Source: Candidatus Microthrix parvicella Bio17-1
Lineage (GTDB): Bacteria > Actinomycetota > Acidimicrobiia > Acidimicrobiales > Microtrichaceae
Direction: 5' to 3'
Assembly: GCF_000299415.1 (NCBI RefSeq)
Contig: NZ_AMPG01000002.1
Coordinates: forward strand, 1,005,193 to 1,069,192
DNA length: 64,000 bases
Shown here piece after piece: positions 35,156 through 44,356 of this stretch (position 1 is the first letter of the stretch; each line of letters starts with the position of its first letter). Position numbers and translations under genes: made by a program. The notes below the pieces were generated by a model. The model did not search any database. It saw nothing but the letters and a program-made list of their open reading frames with translations, and was not told where the DNA came from.

Positions 35156-35602
35156 TCAAGTATCGACCGGTGGCAGCGGCCGCCCGTCGGGGGCGAAGGT
35201 GCCGGTGGGCTCCACCTCGTTGGGTGGCGGCCCCGCGCTTGTGACGCCGAGAGGCGGGGTTTCGGCCGACGTTCCGTCGGCCGGTTCCAGCACCCCGAGG
35301 TGCACAAACTGGTTGTACGCATTTGGGATGTAACGGGCCACTTCGGCCGGCGGGATCCGGTTGGTCTGTGAGACCGAGTCGATGATCGACCGCACCGGGG
35401 TGACGCCGTCGACCGCGGCCAGCAGCATGCCTGCGGCAGCATTCATTTGCGCCGACTCCCCGTTGGGCCGAAGAACGACCGCCTCATCGGCGAGCAACGC
35501 CAGCCGGGTTCCCGTCGTGCGTCGTGGGATCACATCGAGGTCCCACGGCATCAGCAACAGGTCCTCGACCGCCTTCCAGTCACTGATAGTGGAGCTGTCC
35601 AT
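35156..35602 (-). CDS. PqqD-like peptide-recognition protein of locus B
   Basis: The product is 148 aa. Residues about 25-108 form a PqqD-like fold (RLALLADEAVVLRPNGESAQ, MNAAAGMLLAAVDGVTPV, RSIIDSVSQTNRIPPAE). A proline-rich tail (ETPPLGVTSAGPPPNEVEP) then looks like an interdomain linker rather than a terminus. PqqD-like domains bind leader peptides and present them to modifying enzymes. It follows the JmjC-like gene by about 30 bases and is continuous in frame with the kinase-like sequence below it. Confidence 0.72.
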   Translation of the reverse strand: MDSSTISDWKAVEDLLLMPWDLDVIPRRTTGTRLALLADEAVVLRPNGESAQMNAAAGMLLAAVDGVTPVRSIIDSVSQTNRIPPAEVARYIPNAYNQFVHLGVLEPADGTSAETPPLGVTSAGPPPNEVEPTGTFAPDGRPLPPVDT

Positions 35603-35632
35603 CGCCTGCCTTCGTGAGATGGGTTCGCAAGA

Positions 35633-36982
35633 CTATTCCAGGAACTCGACTGGCTCCACCAGGCCGAGACGGCTCAACATCGCCACCGCCCGCTCCCCAG
35701 CAGCGAGGCCGGCCCAGGACCCGCTGGTCACCTGGTCGCCTTCGAGCAGACCAGCCAGTGGCTCGATGTCGGCCGGGCCGATGGTGAACACGTGACCGGC
35801 GGCGCCAACGGTCAACCGGGCTGCCGAAGACCCGCCGTCACCTGTCGCCGGGCCGTCGTGATCGACCGCCACGCAGAGCCCTCCCGGGGCGCACCATCTC
35901 ACCGAGACCGCCGCAGGACGAGCCATGGCGAGTCGCACCGCCCCCACCGATGCGCTGCGAACGACCGGAAGACCAAACCGGTACCGGGCCAAGGCCCGCT
36001 CCACCGAGGTTGGGTCGAGGTGGTGAAGCGCCCGTTCGGTGCAGTCGTTGGTGATCGCGTCGTTGAACGACGCGGCACCGCAGGCGAGCGCCGCCGGCAC
36101 GTCGGCCCGAAACCCTTTGGGCAGGTCCACGCCGATCCAGGTGGCCACGTCGGCCCATGCCGGTCGCCGGGCGCCGACCGACACGTGAACCGACAGGCTG
36201 CCGTTGGGGATGGGACGATGCACCGTGCCCCGGGGCAGGTGCAGCCCATCGCCGGCTTCGAGGGTCCCGGCCCAGTCGATCCGGCCGAGGTCGCGATCTC
36301 CCCCGCTCCCCGGCTGGGGCACGTGGAGGCTCCGACCGCACTCCCAGCCTTTCGAACCGGCGAGCTGCACCATGAAGACGTCGTGGGAATCGACGTGGGC
36401 GCGAAGCCCGGGCGCCGTCGATCCGCTGAGGTACACGTTGGCGTTCGGGAGGGTGGCGAGGGCGAAGGACACCTGCCGACAGAGGTCGTCGACCTGCGGC
36501 AGGCGTGGCTGGACCCCGTTGATCCTGATCGTGAGCCCCGCAGCGAGCGCTTCCTCCAGCCTGGCCGAGTCGATCTGGGCGCCGACCAACGTCGACGGAT
36601 CCGATGCGAAGATGGCGTCGATCGCCTGTTGGGAGCCATCATAAAACCCCTCGGTTCGACCGATCAGATCCTGGCCCGACAGCACCTCGTCGATGCCGGC
36701 CATCGTCGCCGCGAGGTCGATCCCCACCTGGCGATGGTGAGACGGCAGGCCGTGACCGGCATCGACGGTGGCGGTGTCGAGGCCCGGAAAGTACCGGGCG
36801 ATCTGCTCCAACGAACGACGATGGCGCCGTGCCTGGGCTCGGGCCAAACGCTGTTCGCCCTCGTCGGCCTGTCCGGTGACCTCCCCGGTGTGCCCCAGCG
36901 GGCGGACGACGACGCTCCTAACGTCGCTCAGTTCCACGGCAAGACGCCCTGCCAGTGCCCGGCGGGGCTCAACGCAAGCCAC
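35633..36982 (-). CDS. JmjC/Cupin_4-type Fe(II)/2-oxoglutarate oxygenase
   Basis: The product is 449 aa. Iron ligands are H and D in LRAHVDSHDVFMVQLAGSKG and the distal His in LPRGTVHRPIPNG, the same pattern as the gene at 17614. NANVYLSGSTAPGLRAH precedes them. The C-terminal winged-helix-like domain reads VFTIGPADIEPLAGLLEG...VAMLSRLGLVEPV. Likely a protein hydroxylase. The TTG start at 36982 overlaps the upstream kinase stop by 14 bases; a start further in is possible. It sits in the locus B operon between kinase and PqqD genes. Confidence 0.8.
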   Translation of the reverse strand: MACVEPRRALAGRLAVELSDVRSVVVRPLGHTGEVTGQADEGEQRLARAQARRHRRSLEQIARYFPGLDTATVDAGHGLPSHHRQVGIDLAATMAGIDEVLSGQDLIGRTEGFYDGSQQAIDAIFASDPSTLVGAQIDSARLEEALAAGLTIRINGVQPRLPQVDDLCRQVSFALATLPNANVYLSGSTAPGLRAHVDSHDVFMVQLAGSKGWECGRSLHVPQPGSGGDRDLGRIDWAGTLEAGDGLHLPRGTVHRPIPNGSLSVHVSVGARRPAWADVATWIGVDLPKGFRADVPAALACGAASFNDAITNDCTERALHHLDPTSVERALARYRFGLPVVRSASVGAVRLAMARPAAVSVRWCAPGGLCVAVDHDGPATGDGGSSAARLTVGAAGHVFTIGPADIEPLAGLLEGDQVTSGSWAGLAAGERAVAMLSRLGLVEPVEFLE

Positions 36983-38174
36983 CGATCAGTGACCCGGACA
37001 GATTCAGCATCCCTGCGAGCTCGGCGCCACGAAAGAACTCGATCGCCGACGGGGTGGGCACGTTGCCCTCGCAGGCCAGCCGCTGGACGGTGCTGCGGCC
37101 GTCGGCTCGGTCGAGCAGGCGAAGCGCCCACGTTTGCGTCACCAGGTATCCGCGCTCGGCGCGATCGAAGAGGAGCATGGTGCCGTCGTCGAACTCGATC
37201 GCCGTCGCTGACGGCGCCCTGAGCGGGAACGACATCGCGCCGTGAGCCATCCTCGAGTCGACCGCCCGGTCGTCGCTCACCGGCGAAAACTCAACGTCGG
37301 TGCCCGCGATCGGTGCGGGCTCTCGATCCAGCCATTCGGTCAGCGCGCCTTCGGTGCCGGCCAGGTCGCCGATGTCCACGCGTGCCATCGGCACGGTTGC
37401 CACCAACCGTCGGACCTTGTCCAGCGCGTCGCCCGCCTCGAAGAAGTTGGTCTGGTTGGCGAGGAGCGCCGCCGCACGGTCAGCGCCTGTCATCGCCGAC
37501 GCGCGTGGGACGCTCCCGTCGGCGTCGGCTCGGCTGAGCACGGCGATCGCCCCGAGCCGACATGCGGTGGTGCTGGTGGTGCCGCCCAAATGCTCCGCGC
37601 TGTAGGCACCCCATCGCTGGGTCCCAGACACCTCCGATCCATCCTCGCCAGTGTCGATCACCGCGCTCCGACCACGCTCGGCCTCGATCATGCTCAGCGA
37701 GGCGACGCTGAGGTTCATCGGCTTCGGGAACGCCCGCACTCGGGCGCCCCCGGGTTCGATCCTGGCCAGCTCGTCGGAGAGGTATTCCCATCCCCTGCTC
37801 ACCAGATAGCCGGTGAGGGTGGACTTGCCGGTGCCCGAGGGGGCCATCAGGGCGAGCGCGGTGCCGTTGAGCGCCACGCACCCGGCGTGCAGCGTCCACT
37901 CATCGCTGCGGCTGAGCACTGTCAGCCGGTTGCACAACACCCGAACGCTTTCGGCGACCGCCGCCGGCGAGGCGGTCCGCAACAACTCCCGCTCGATGCC
38001 CCCCTCGACCAGGTGGCCGCCCTCGACCCGCGTGACGACGACGTCGTAGCGTTCGGTGAGGGCGACGGTGCGCTCGACCGTTGGGTCGACGGCCAGGGCA
38101 TCGCACACCGCTTCGGGCGCCAGCACGTCGAAACGGACATCGCCGTAGTGGATGGCGACTGACTTGCGCTCCAC
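36969..38174 (-). CDS. HprK-like kinase of locus B
   Basis: The product is 401 aa. The pre-loop turn is LHAGCV, the P-loop APSGTGKST, then YLSDELARI and AFPKPMNLS, all in the order seen in the other kinases of this window. The C-terminal 90 residues (DDGTMLLFDRAERGYLVTQT, then RSTVQRLACEGNVPTPS) look like an extra PqqD-like wing, which would put recognition and kinase functions on one chain in reversed order. It follows the Tat protein gene by 22 bases and overlaps the JmjC-like gene, so it is an operon member. Confidence 0.78.
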   Translation of the reverse strand: MERKSVAIHYGDVRFDVLAPEAVCDALAVDPTVERTVALTERYDVVVTRVEGGHLVEGGIERELLRTASPAAVAESVRVLCNRLTVLSRSDEWTLHAGCVALNGTALALMAPSGTGKSTLTGYLVSRGWEYLSDELARIEPGGARVRAFPKPMNLSVASLSMIEAERGRSAVIDTGEDGSEVSGTQRWGAYSAEHLGGTTSTTACRLGAIAVLSRADADGSVPRASAMTGADRAAALLANQTNFFEAGDALDKVRRLVATVPMARVDIGDLAGTEGALTEWLDREPAPIAGTDVEFSPVSDDRAVDSRMAHGAMSFPLRAPSATAIEFDDGTMLLFDRAERGYLVTQTWALRLLDRADGRSTVQRLACEGNVPTPSAIEFFRGAELAGMLNLSGSLIGGLR

Positions 38175-38196
38175 GTGATCGGCCTCGATGGAAGCC

Positions 38197-38844
38197 TTAC
38201 GCCTCGGCCTCGTAGCTGCCGGTGACGGTGACCGTGCAGTTGACGGTGACCTGGCCGCTGGCCGAGCCGCTGAGCGCTGCGCTGCACCCCCCGGCGCCAG
38301 TCCGCCAGCACGCGTTGTCGTTGGCGATGCCGAGCGGGGGGCATGACAACACGTCCATCAACGTCACGTTGCAGGCGACGGAGGTGACCACCGAGTCGGA
38401 GCACACCGTGGTGCTGGGCGGAGGCGCCCATGTAGCGCTCGGGACACCGGCGACCGACGCCACCGTATGGAGGCACGGGTTATCGATGTTTCCCTGTGGC
38501 TGTTTGGCCGAAACGTTGATCGTGGCCGTTCCGCCGGCGACGGCGACCGGCACCACGTTTGGGCCCATGGTGTCGCCCTTCCATGCGGCAGGATCGGAGC
38601 AGCCCCCGCTGTCGGAGCTGAACGGCCCGAAGATGGTGTTGGCCGACGCAGTGCCGCTGACGTTCACCGTGTTGGTCGCCGAGCAGGCCGCGGCGCCCGC
38701 TGGTGACACCCCCATGCCGGTGATCACCGGGACGGTCCAGGCTCCGGCGACGACTGCCGCTGCGGTGCCGCCCTTTCGCAGTGCGTCACGGCGGCTCTGA
38801 ATCTGCTCGCCCGTCGTTTCAACCGACGTCTCTTCGGTGTTCAC
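38197..38844 (-). CDS. Tat-signal exported cysteine-rich protein, first gene of locus B
   Basis: About 215 aa from GTG 38844, with GAGGAG six bases upstream. The longer open frame to 39690 lies opposite the sulfotransferase and is spurious. The twin arginines are R18-R19 in QSRRDALRKGGTAAA, followed by a hydrophobic stretch and an AGAAACS cleavage region. The mature protein is rich in Ser, Thr, Ala and Val with about nine cysteines, so disulfides are likely after export. The C-terminus TGSYEAEA places a tyrosine next to glutamates. I infer it is the client of the kinase and oxygenases behind it, and perhaps of the divergent sulfotransferase. Confidence 0.82.
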   Translation of the reverse strand: MNTEETSVETTGEQIQSRRDALRKGGTAAAVVAGAWTVPVITGMGVSPAGAAACSATNTVNVSGTASANTIFGPFSSDSGGCSDPAAWKGDTMGPNVVPVAVAGGTATINVSAKQPQGNIDNPCLHTVASVAGVPSATWAPPPSTTVCSDSVVTSVACNVTLMDVLSCPPLGIANDNACWRTGAGGCSAALSGSASGQVTVNCTVTVTGSYEAEA

Positions 38845-38997
38845 TTCGTTCTCCTCATATCGCGAACCGCTGGAGGTTCGACCCATCTGCGAAGCGACGG
38901 ACCATATCTCATTCACGGCAACAGCGTGAACGATCTCACCGTATGACCGTCGAACGCGACGGTCTACCATCGGTGATTGAAGCGATGGGAGGCCCAG

Positions 38998-40494
38998 ATG
39001 GTGGGGTGTGACGCGACGTTCCGCTCCGAAGCAGACCGGTGGTTCACAAGCGCTGTCGAGGCCGAGGACACGCGCGACCGCACAGCCGCCCGCCTTCACG
39101 CACAACGGGCGGTGCACAGCGATCCGCAACACACCGGCGCCCTTGCCCTGCTTGGACTGTGCCAGATTCGCGACGGTGATCGTCACTCGGGACGTGTCAG
39201 CCAGCACCTGGCCGCCCAGCTCGCTCCGGACGACCCGAACGTTCTGCACTTCGTCGGCGTCGGCAGCTGGGAGTGCGAGGACGGCCACCAAGCCATCGAG
39301 ACCCTGTCGCGAGCGGTCGAGCTGGAGTCGCCCCACCCGAGCAGCGTGCCGGTGCTGGCCCAAATCCTCGAGCTGTCCAACCGCACCGCCGAGGCGCAGA
39401 CCCTGCTCGACCGTTTCGCGGTGTCCGACCCGGCGTCGCAGCTGTTGCGGGCCCGCCTCCTCCGGCGCTCGGGCGCCTGCGGCGAGGCCCTCGAGGTGTT
39501 GGACCGGATCGACCCGAGCGCCGAAGGTGCCGACCCGAGGCTGATCCACGCCGAGCGGGCACGGTGCTTCGACTTGGGCGACCATGCTGAGGAGGCCTGG
39601 GAGCAGGTCACGTTCGCCAACGAGATCGCCGCACAACGCAGTCACCACTCGCCGATCAGCCCATGGTTCGACCGGCTGTCCACCGTGCAACGCCGGCGAG
39701 GTCCGCGGCGTGGCTCAGCAGCGACCGACGCCGAGCCACTTGAGGCAGGTTCGTGGGCAGGCCCGACGGCCTTCGTCGTCGGCTTTCCCCGCTCGGGCAC
39801 CACGCTGATCGAGAGTCTGCTGACGTCCGCTCCCGGGGTCACTTCGACTCGCGAGGTTGAGGCGATCGGACAGGCGGTGGCCCAGGTGTGCGCAGCGACC
39901 GGTCGGGGATACCTGCAGCTGCTGAGCGCGACGCAACCTTCTGACCCCGAGGCGATTCGTACCGCTTACCAGCGGGTGATCGACGCGCAGCTTGTCGATC
40001 GCTCATCGCTGGTCATCGACAAGCTGCCGCTCAACGTGATGTACCTCGGGGTGATCGAGCTGGCATTTCCCGACACGGCGGTGATCGTCGCCCGACGGCA
40101 CCCTGCCGACGCGGTGCTCAGCGCCTATGTCGAGCAGTTCGCTGACAACCCTGGCACGGCGCAGCTCAACTCGCTCGACGGCGCTGCCCAGCTCTACAAC
40201 AGCGTTATCGGCCTCTGGGAGGCCGTTCGGGACGTCACCACCCTCCGTTGGATCGAGGTGGACTACGAGCAACTCGTCACCAGCCCGGAGTCCGAAACCA
40301 CCAAAATATCGAACTTCCTCGGCCTTGGGTTGGATCCGACCGCCCTGCTCTCCACCCGCGCTACATCAGCCCGTATCAACACCCCCAGCTACACCCACGC
40401 CAGCGAACCGGCGCACCTGCGCTCGGTTGGCCGTTGGCGGCGCTACCGCCAACAGTTGGCTCCGGTGCTCGGCACGCTCGGCATCACACCCTGA
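38998..40494 (+). CDS. TPR-containing sulfotransferase
   Basis: About 498 aa from ATG 38998, with GGGAGG six bases upstream. The N-terminal 230 residues are helical TPR-like repeats (HAQRAVHSDPQHTGALALLG, NVLHFVGVGSWECEDGHQAI). The C-terminal half is a PAPS-dependent sulfotransferase: the 5'-phosphosulfate loop FVVGFPRSGTTLIESLL, then the 3'-phosphate-binding region VIVARRHPADAVLSAY. TPR-sulfotransferase fusions include protein sulfotransferases. It is divergent from the Tat protein gene across 153 bases, so the two may share regulation. It ends convergent with, and ten bases into, the SGNH-like gene. Confidence 0.88.
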   Translation: MVGCDATFRSEADRWFTSAVEAEDTRDRTAARLHAQRAVHSDPQHTGALALLGLCQIRDGDRHSGRVSQHLAAQLAPDDPNVLHFVGVGSWECEDGHQAIETLSRAVELESPHPSSVPVLAQILELSNRTAEAQTLLDRFAVSDPASQLLRARLLRRSGACGEALEVLDRIDPSAEGADPRLIHAERARCFDLGDHAEEAWEQVTFANEIAAQRSHHSPISPWFDRLSTVQRRRGPRRGSAATDAEPLEAGSWAGPTAFVVGFPRSGTTLIESLLTSAPGVTSTREVEAIGQAVAQVCAATGRGYLQLLSATQPSDPEAIRTAYQRVIDAQLVDRSSLVIDKLPLNVMYLGVIELAFPDTAVIVARRHPADAVLSAYVEQFADNPGTAQLNSLDGAAQLYNSVIGLWEAVRDVTTLRWIEVDYEQLVTSPESETTKISNFLGLGLDPTALLSTRATSARINTPSYTHASEPAHLRSVGRWRRYRQQLAPVLGTLGITP

Positions 40495-41473
40495 CCTTCG
40501 GCGCCAAACGGGCCAGCGCGTCACCGCAGGCCTCGCTCAGCCGTCGGCTTGTCTCCCGGTTCACGTGGAAGACGTCAGAGAAATCGTCGTCGTCGTTCGC
40601 CAGCGGCCGAAAGTCCACTACTTCGAACGACTGGTCGGTAGCGGCCTCAATCAACTCGTCGGCGCCAGGGTAGGCCTCCGGCCCGCCGAGCGACGTCGAC
40701 GGGCTGGCAGATAGACGAAGCGGCGGGATTACTGCGATCGGATGGATCCCATCACAACGAAGCTCATCGAGGAAACGCAGATACGGGTCGACGTCCGGTG
40801 GAGTATGCGGATCAAACCCGATGTACTCGTACCAATCGTTGGGCAGCATCCGAAGCCCGTCGGCGAGCGGTACGTCCAAGAACGCCTCCAAGAAGCCGTC
40901 GGGCCGGTGTCGCTGCATTAACGCCAGGTGCTGCCCATTTGTGGTCTTATGCGAGTGGGGTTCGGGCTCGCCTCGCCGATTCAGCGCACCGATCAACTCT
41001 CGTCGCCAACGCCACAGGGCGAGGGGGTACGCGCTCGACGGAGGTTCGTAGGCGGCCTCAAGAGCGGTCACATCACGAATGACCGAGTTGGCGTAACGCC
41101 CAGGAGGAAGAAACATCATGGGCTGGGCACCGACGAGCACTACCTCGGGAGCGACCTCGCGTTTCCACATCTCACGCCACCTGCGCAGGACGGGAACCGT
41201 CGCGCCAATCAGGCAGGCGTTGAATACCCGGCCGGTCACCCCGCGACTTGAGATGGCGGCTGGGTCAAGGCAGGTACCGCTGGGTGACGCGCCGACGATC
41301 AGCACTCGGGGACTGTGGCCGCTGCGACGCAGCTCCCGCAGGCGTCCCAGCTTGAACGCGGCTTCGGTTTCGCCGGGCGGCAAGGCCGGCAACAACCTCG
41401 GCCCCAGGCGGTCGGCGGCCAGCTCGGCCGCCATTGCCACAGCCACCGCCGCACCCACATTCCTGAGTTGCAT
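40484..41473 (-). CDS. Membrane-anchored SGNH-hydrolase-like protein
   Basis: About 329 aa from ATG 41473; a TTG at 41500 is possible. A short hydrophobic N-terminus (VGAAVAVAMAAELAA) could anchor it. RVLIVGASPSGTCLDP resembles an SGNH block I, and the D-x-x-H of block V is visible as SDVFHVNRETSRRLS near the C-terminus, followed by a helix. Proteins of this type include acyl-esterases and O-acetyl-handling enzymes of envelope polymers. The catalytic serine assignment is tentative. It is convergent with the sulfotransferase. Confidence 0.6.
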   Translation of the reverse strand: MQLRNVGAAVAVAMAAELAADRLGPRLLPALPPGETEAAFKLGRLRELRRSGHSPRVLIVGASPSGTCLDPAAISSRGVTGRVFNACLIGATVPVLRRWREMWKREVAPEVVLVGAQPMMFLPPGRYANSVIRDVTALEAAYEPPSSAYPLALWRWRRELIGALNRRGEPEPHSHKTTNGQHLALMQRHRPDGFLEAFLDVPLADGLRMLPNDWYEYIGFDPHTPPDVDPYLRFLDELRCDGIHPIAVIPPLRLSASPSTSLGGPEAYPGADELIEAATDQSFEVVDFRPLANDDDDFSDVFHVNRETSRRLSEACGDALARLAPKVRV

Positions 41474-41664
41474 CGTTCGCAGCGTAGCGAGCTGTCCCAA
41501 GTGGAACGTCCGTCGTCACACGTGGATCAAACCGGACGCATCGGCTCCGACGACCCCCACGGGGCTCTCCGCCCGTCGGTTCACCTCGACACCCGCATCC
41601 TGCACGGATGAACGACGACATGGCGGGGCATGCGGTCGCTAACGTCGGGGCAGGGGGAAGCGAC

Positions 41665-42867
41665 ATGAGCAAGCACAACGAGCGGGTCTTCGTGATCGGC
41701 GTCGGGATGACCAAGTTTGAGAAGCCCGGAGCCCGCGAGGGCTGGGACTACCCGCAGATGGTGAAGGAGTCGGGAACCGAAGCGCTTGAGGACGCGGGCG
41801 TCGGCTACGACCGGGTCGAGCAGGTGCACGCCGGCTACGTGTACGGCGACTCCACCTGCGGTGAACGGGCCGTCTACGAGCTGGGCATGACCGGCATCCC
41901 AATCACCAACGTCAACAACAACTGCTCCACCGGGTCGACCGCCCTGTATCTGAGCGCCGAAGCGATCCGCGGCGGTCGTGCCGACTGCGTGATGGCGGTG
42001 GGCTTCGAGAAGATGGAGAAGGGCTCGTTGGCGATCGGCGCGGAGGACCGCGAGCAGCCGCTGATGAAGCACATGATGGCCCTCGGCGAACTGTACGAGT
42101 TCGCCATGCCGCCGGCGCCCTACATGTTCGGCGCTGCCGGTCGCGAGCACATGGAGAAGTACGGCTCGACACCGGAGCACTTCGCCAAGATCGGCGAGAA
42201 GAACCATCGACACTCGGCCAACAACCCCTACGCCCAGTTCCAGGACGTCTACACGCTCCAGGAGATCCTCGACGCCAAGATGGTGTACCCGCCGCTCACC
42301 CGGCTGCAGTGCTCCCCCACCTCCGATGGCTCCGGCGCTGCGGTGCTCGCCAGCGAGGAGGTCGTCGACGTCAACGGCCTGGCCGACCAGGCGGTCGAGA
42401 TCGTCGGGCAGACCATCGTCACCGACCTGGCCAGCACGTTCGAAGCCGGCACCGCGGCTGCCCTCGTCGGCTACGACATGACCAAGGAGGCCGGCCGTCA
42501 GGTGTTCGAGCAGGCCGGCCTGGGCATCGACGACTTCCAGGTGATCGAACTGCACGACTGCTTCCCCACTAACGAGCTGCTCACCTACGAGGCACTGGGC
42601 CTGGCCGCCGAGGGCGAAGGCCACAAGCTGATCGACAACGACGACACCACCTACGGCGGCCGCTGGGTGGTCAACCCCTCCGGCGGGCTGATCTCCAAAG
42701 GCCACCCGCTGGGCGCCACCGGGCTGGCCCAGGGCTCAGAACTGGTCTGGCAACTGCGCGGCACCGCCGAAGCACGGCAGGTCGACGACGTCACGGCCGG
42801 CCTGCAACACAACATCGGCCTGGGCGGCGCCGCCGTCGTCACCGCCTACCAACGCGCCGACCGCTGA
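41665..42867 (+). CDS. Thiolase / SCP-x-type acetyl-CoA acetyltransferase
   Basis: About 400 aa from ATG 41665, which follows a GGGGGAAG motif. The nucleophilic Cys is in [17 protein letters not shown], and the C-terminal acid/base motif [18 protein letters not shown] is complete. [15 protein letters not shown] is the family's N-terminus. It is closest in pattern to lipid-transfer/thiolase proteins of side-chain or branched fatty-acid oxidation. It precedes an acyl-CoA synthetase gene by 14 bases, a natural pairing, but that partner is broken. Confidence 0.92.
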   Translation: MSKHNERVFVIGVGMTKFEKPGAREGWDYPQMVKESGTEALEDAGVGYDRVEQVHAGYVYGDSTCGERAVYELGMTGIPITNVNNNCSTGSTALYLSAEAIRGGRADCVMAVGFEKMEKGSLAIGAEDREQPLMKHMMALGELYEFAMPPAPYMFGAAGREHMEKYGSTPEHFAKIGEKNHRHSANNPYAQFQDVYTLQEILDAKMVYPPLTRLQCSPTSDGSGAAVLASEEVVDVNGLADQAVEIVGQTIVTDLASTFEAGTAAALVGYDMTKEAGRQVFEQAGLGIDDFQVIELHDCFPTNELLTYEALGLAAEGEGHKLIDNDDTTYGGRWVVNPSGGLISKGHPLGATGLAQGSELVWQLRGTAEARQVDDVTAGLQHNIGLGGAAVVTAYQRADR

Positions 42868-42881
42868 CAAGGAGCCACACC

Positions 42882-43196
42882 ATGCCTACGATCGATGGCG
42901 CACTGCGCGCCACCGCCCGCCGCATCCCCGACGCCGAAGCGCTCAAGTTTGGCGATATCGACTTGACCTACGCCCAACTCGATGAGGCGGTCGACCGCGC
43001 CGCCCGTGCCCTGGCAGGCCTCGGCCTGAACAAGGGCGACCGGGTGGCGTTGATGTCGACGATGCGTTGATCCTCTACACGACGGGGGCGACCGGCAAAC
43101 CGAAGGGTGCCCTGTTCGACCACCACCGCATCATGTGGGTGGGCGTCAACGTCATCGCCACCTGCGGCATGCGAGTGGAGGCAGTCCTCCATTTGT
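42882..43196 (+). pseudogene. Acyl-CoA synthetase remnant, N-terminal and P-loop-like pieces
   Basis: The first 60 codons read as an AMP-binding enzyme N-terminus (IPDAEALKFGDIDLTYAQLD, GLNKGDRVALMS) and then stop. One frame over, from about 43060, the ATP-binding signature continues (DDALILYTTGATGKPKGALF, HHRIMWVGVNVIATCG) and fades near 43196. Several hundred bases that normally separate these parts are missing, so an internal deletion with frameshift is indicated. The C-terminal domain of such an enzyme lies at 48752-49113. Confidence 0.85.
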
Positions 43197-43379
43197 CGCA
43201 CGACCGTCGTGGCGTACCCCCGGTCGGGATCGGTCGACCTCACCAGCGTGCTCGAGCCGGTCTGCGCTTTCCTCAGCGGTTGACACGTCCGACCGCCAGA
43301 GCCCAGCTCAGCTTGGCTTGACCGTCACTGCCCGTTCGTATGGTGAATCAACCCACCCAGCGATTCGGAGGCATATGCC

Positions 43380-43850
43380 ATGACGATGACCGAGCACGAC
43401 CGGTACCATCTTCACCAGCAGCTCGAAGAAGTACTCGACGAGCGAGGAGCCAACACCATGATGGAACTGCTTCCACCCGTGGGATGGGCCGACGTCACCA
43501 CCAAACGCGACCTCGACCAACTCGAAGAACGCATGGACCTGCGCTTTCAGAACGTGGACCTCCGATTCGACAACGTCGACTCGCGGCTGGACGAAATTTC
43601 CGAAATCACAGGTCTCCGTTTCAACCAGGCCACCGACAGCACAAATCTTCGTTTCAACCAGGCCGCCGACAGCACAAATCTTCGTTTCGACAAGGCCGCC
43701 GAAAGCACAAATCTCCGCTTTGAGAAGGTCGAGAAACGAATCGACGCACAAGCCGACCGGATCATCAGCAAGCTTCTGACAATCCTGGTGCCCGTCATCG
43801 CGGTAGCCGTAGCGTTCCTGACCGCCATGTCGGTGTGGGGCCCAGGCTGA
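43380..43850 (+). CDS. Coiled-coil protein with 11-residue repeats and C-terminal membrane helix
   Basis: The product is 156 aa from ATG 43380, with GGAGG upstream. The N-terminal MMELLPPVGWADVTTKRDL is followed by a charged coiled coil. It contains four near-identical 11-residue units (TNLRFNQATDS, TNLRFNQAADS, TNLRFDKAAES, TNLRFEKVEKR), a hendecad pattern, encoded by 33-bp repeats at about 43600-43740. The end is one transmembrane helix (LLTILVPVIAVAVAFLTAMS). The function is unknown. A relative with the same ELLPPVGWADV start is at 54201, and both sit next to VapB-type antitoxin genes. Confidence 0.75.
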   Translation: MTMTEHDRYHLHQQLEEVLDERGANTMMELLPPVGWADVTTKRDLDQLEERMDLRFQNVDLRFDNVDSRLDEISEITGLRFNQATDSTNLRFNQAADSTNLRFDKAAESTNLRFEKVEKRIDAQADRIISKLLTILVPVIAVAVAFLTAMSVWGPG

Positions 43851-43894
43851 TCACCGAGTCCACCGGCGGGCCACATCGACACGCGATGCCAGCG

Positions 43895-44016
43895 GCTCAC
43901 GGTGGTGGCCACCTTGGTCTCGATCGCCACAACACACCCGTCATCACGCTCGACGATCAGGTCCACCTCATGGTCGCCCCGGTGGGTTCGGAGATGACCG
44001 ACCGACGCTTCACGAA
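43895..44016 (-). pseudogene. Fragment of DUF4143-type ATPase C-terminus
   Basis: The minus strand reads EASVGHLRTHRGDHEVDLIV, then ERDDGCVVAIETKVATTVS, a near match to the C-terminal segment of the ATPase at 47380-48675. Neither the upstream nor the downstream parts are present, so this is a leftover of another copy. It lies between the coiled-coil gene and the antitoxin. Confidence 0.75.
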
Positions 44017-44095
44017 CTGCAGCGGAACGACCGCCTGCACCTGGCCCCTTCACCCGCATCGAAGCGCAGGAGTTCCACCGGGGCGGTATGCCATT

Positions 44096-44107
44096 CCTGT
44101 GGGCTAA
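44096..44107 (+). promoter_or_regulatory. Conserved promoter-like motif before vapB-type gene
   Basis: CCTGTGGGCTAA is identical at 44096-44107 and 53774-53785, in both cases ten bases before the antitoxin ATG, while the sequence around it differs. TGTGGGCTAA(C/T)T has the form of an extended -10 element. With so short a leader, the transcript may be leaderless. Confidence 0.5.
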
Positions 44108-44116
44108 CTTCCACAC

Positions 44117-44356
44117 ATGCGTTTGCACATAACATTGGACGACGAACTTGTCGAAGAGCTCGACCGTCGCGCCGGGACTCGCCAACGAAGCGCGTACATC
44201 GAAGCAGCGGTGCGCCAGACCCTCGACGACGAACGACGTTGGGACGATGTGGAATCGGCCCTCGGCTCCCTCGCCGATTCGGGGCACGCATGGGACGACG
44301 ACCCGGCCACATGGGTGCGCGCACAACGTGAAGCCGACAGCCGGCGCACCGGATAG
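44117..44356 (+). CDS. vapB: Ribbon-helix-helix antitoxin (VapB-type)
   Basis: The product is 79 aa. The N-terminus MRLHITLDDELVEELDRRAG is a ribbon-helix-helix DNA-binding strand and first helix, followed by RQRSAYIEAAVRQTL. The acidic C-terminal half (WDDVESALGSLADSGHAWDD) would wrap the toxin. It should autoregulate the module. The stop overlaps the toxin's GTG start by one base. A paralogue lies at 53795-54034. Confidence 0.85.
   Translation: MRLHITLDDELVEELDRRAGTRQRSAYIEAAVRQTLDDERRWDDVESALGSLADSGHAWDDDPATWVRAQREADSRRTG

Noticed and set aside
38845..39690. N-terminal extension of the locus B Tat protein
   Set aside because: The twin-arginine signal must be near the N-terminus, a GAGGAG-GTG start is present at 38844, and the extension is antisense to the sulfotransferase.
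41581..42705. Minus-strand protein of 374 aa
   Set aside because: Antisense shadow of the thiolase gene, with no family motifs.
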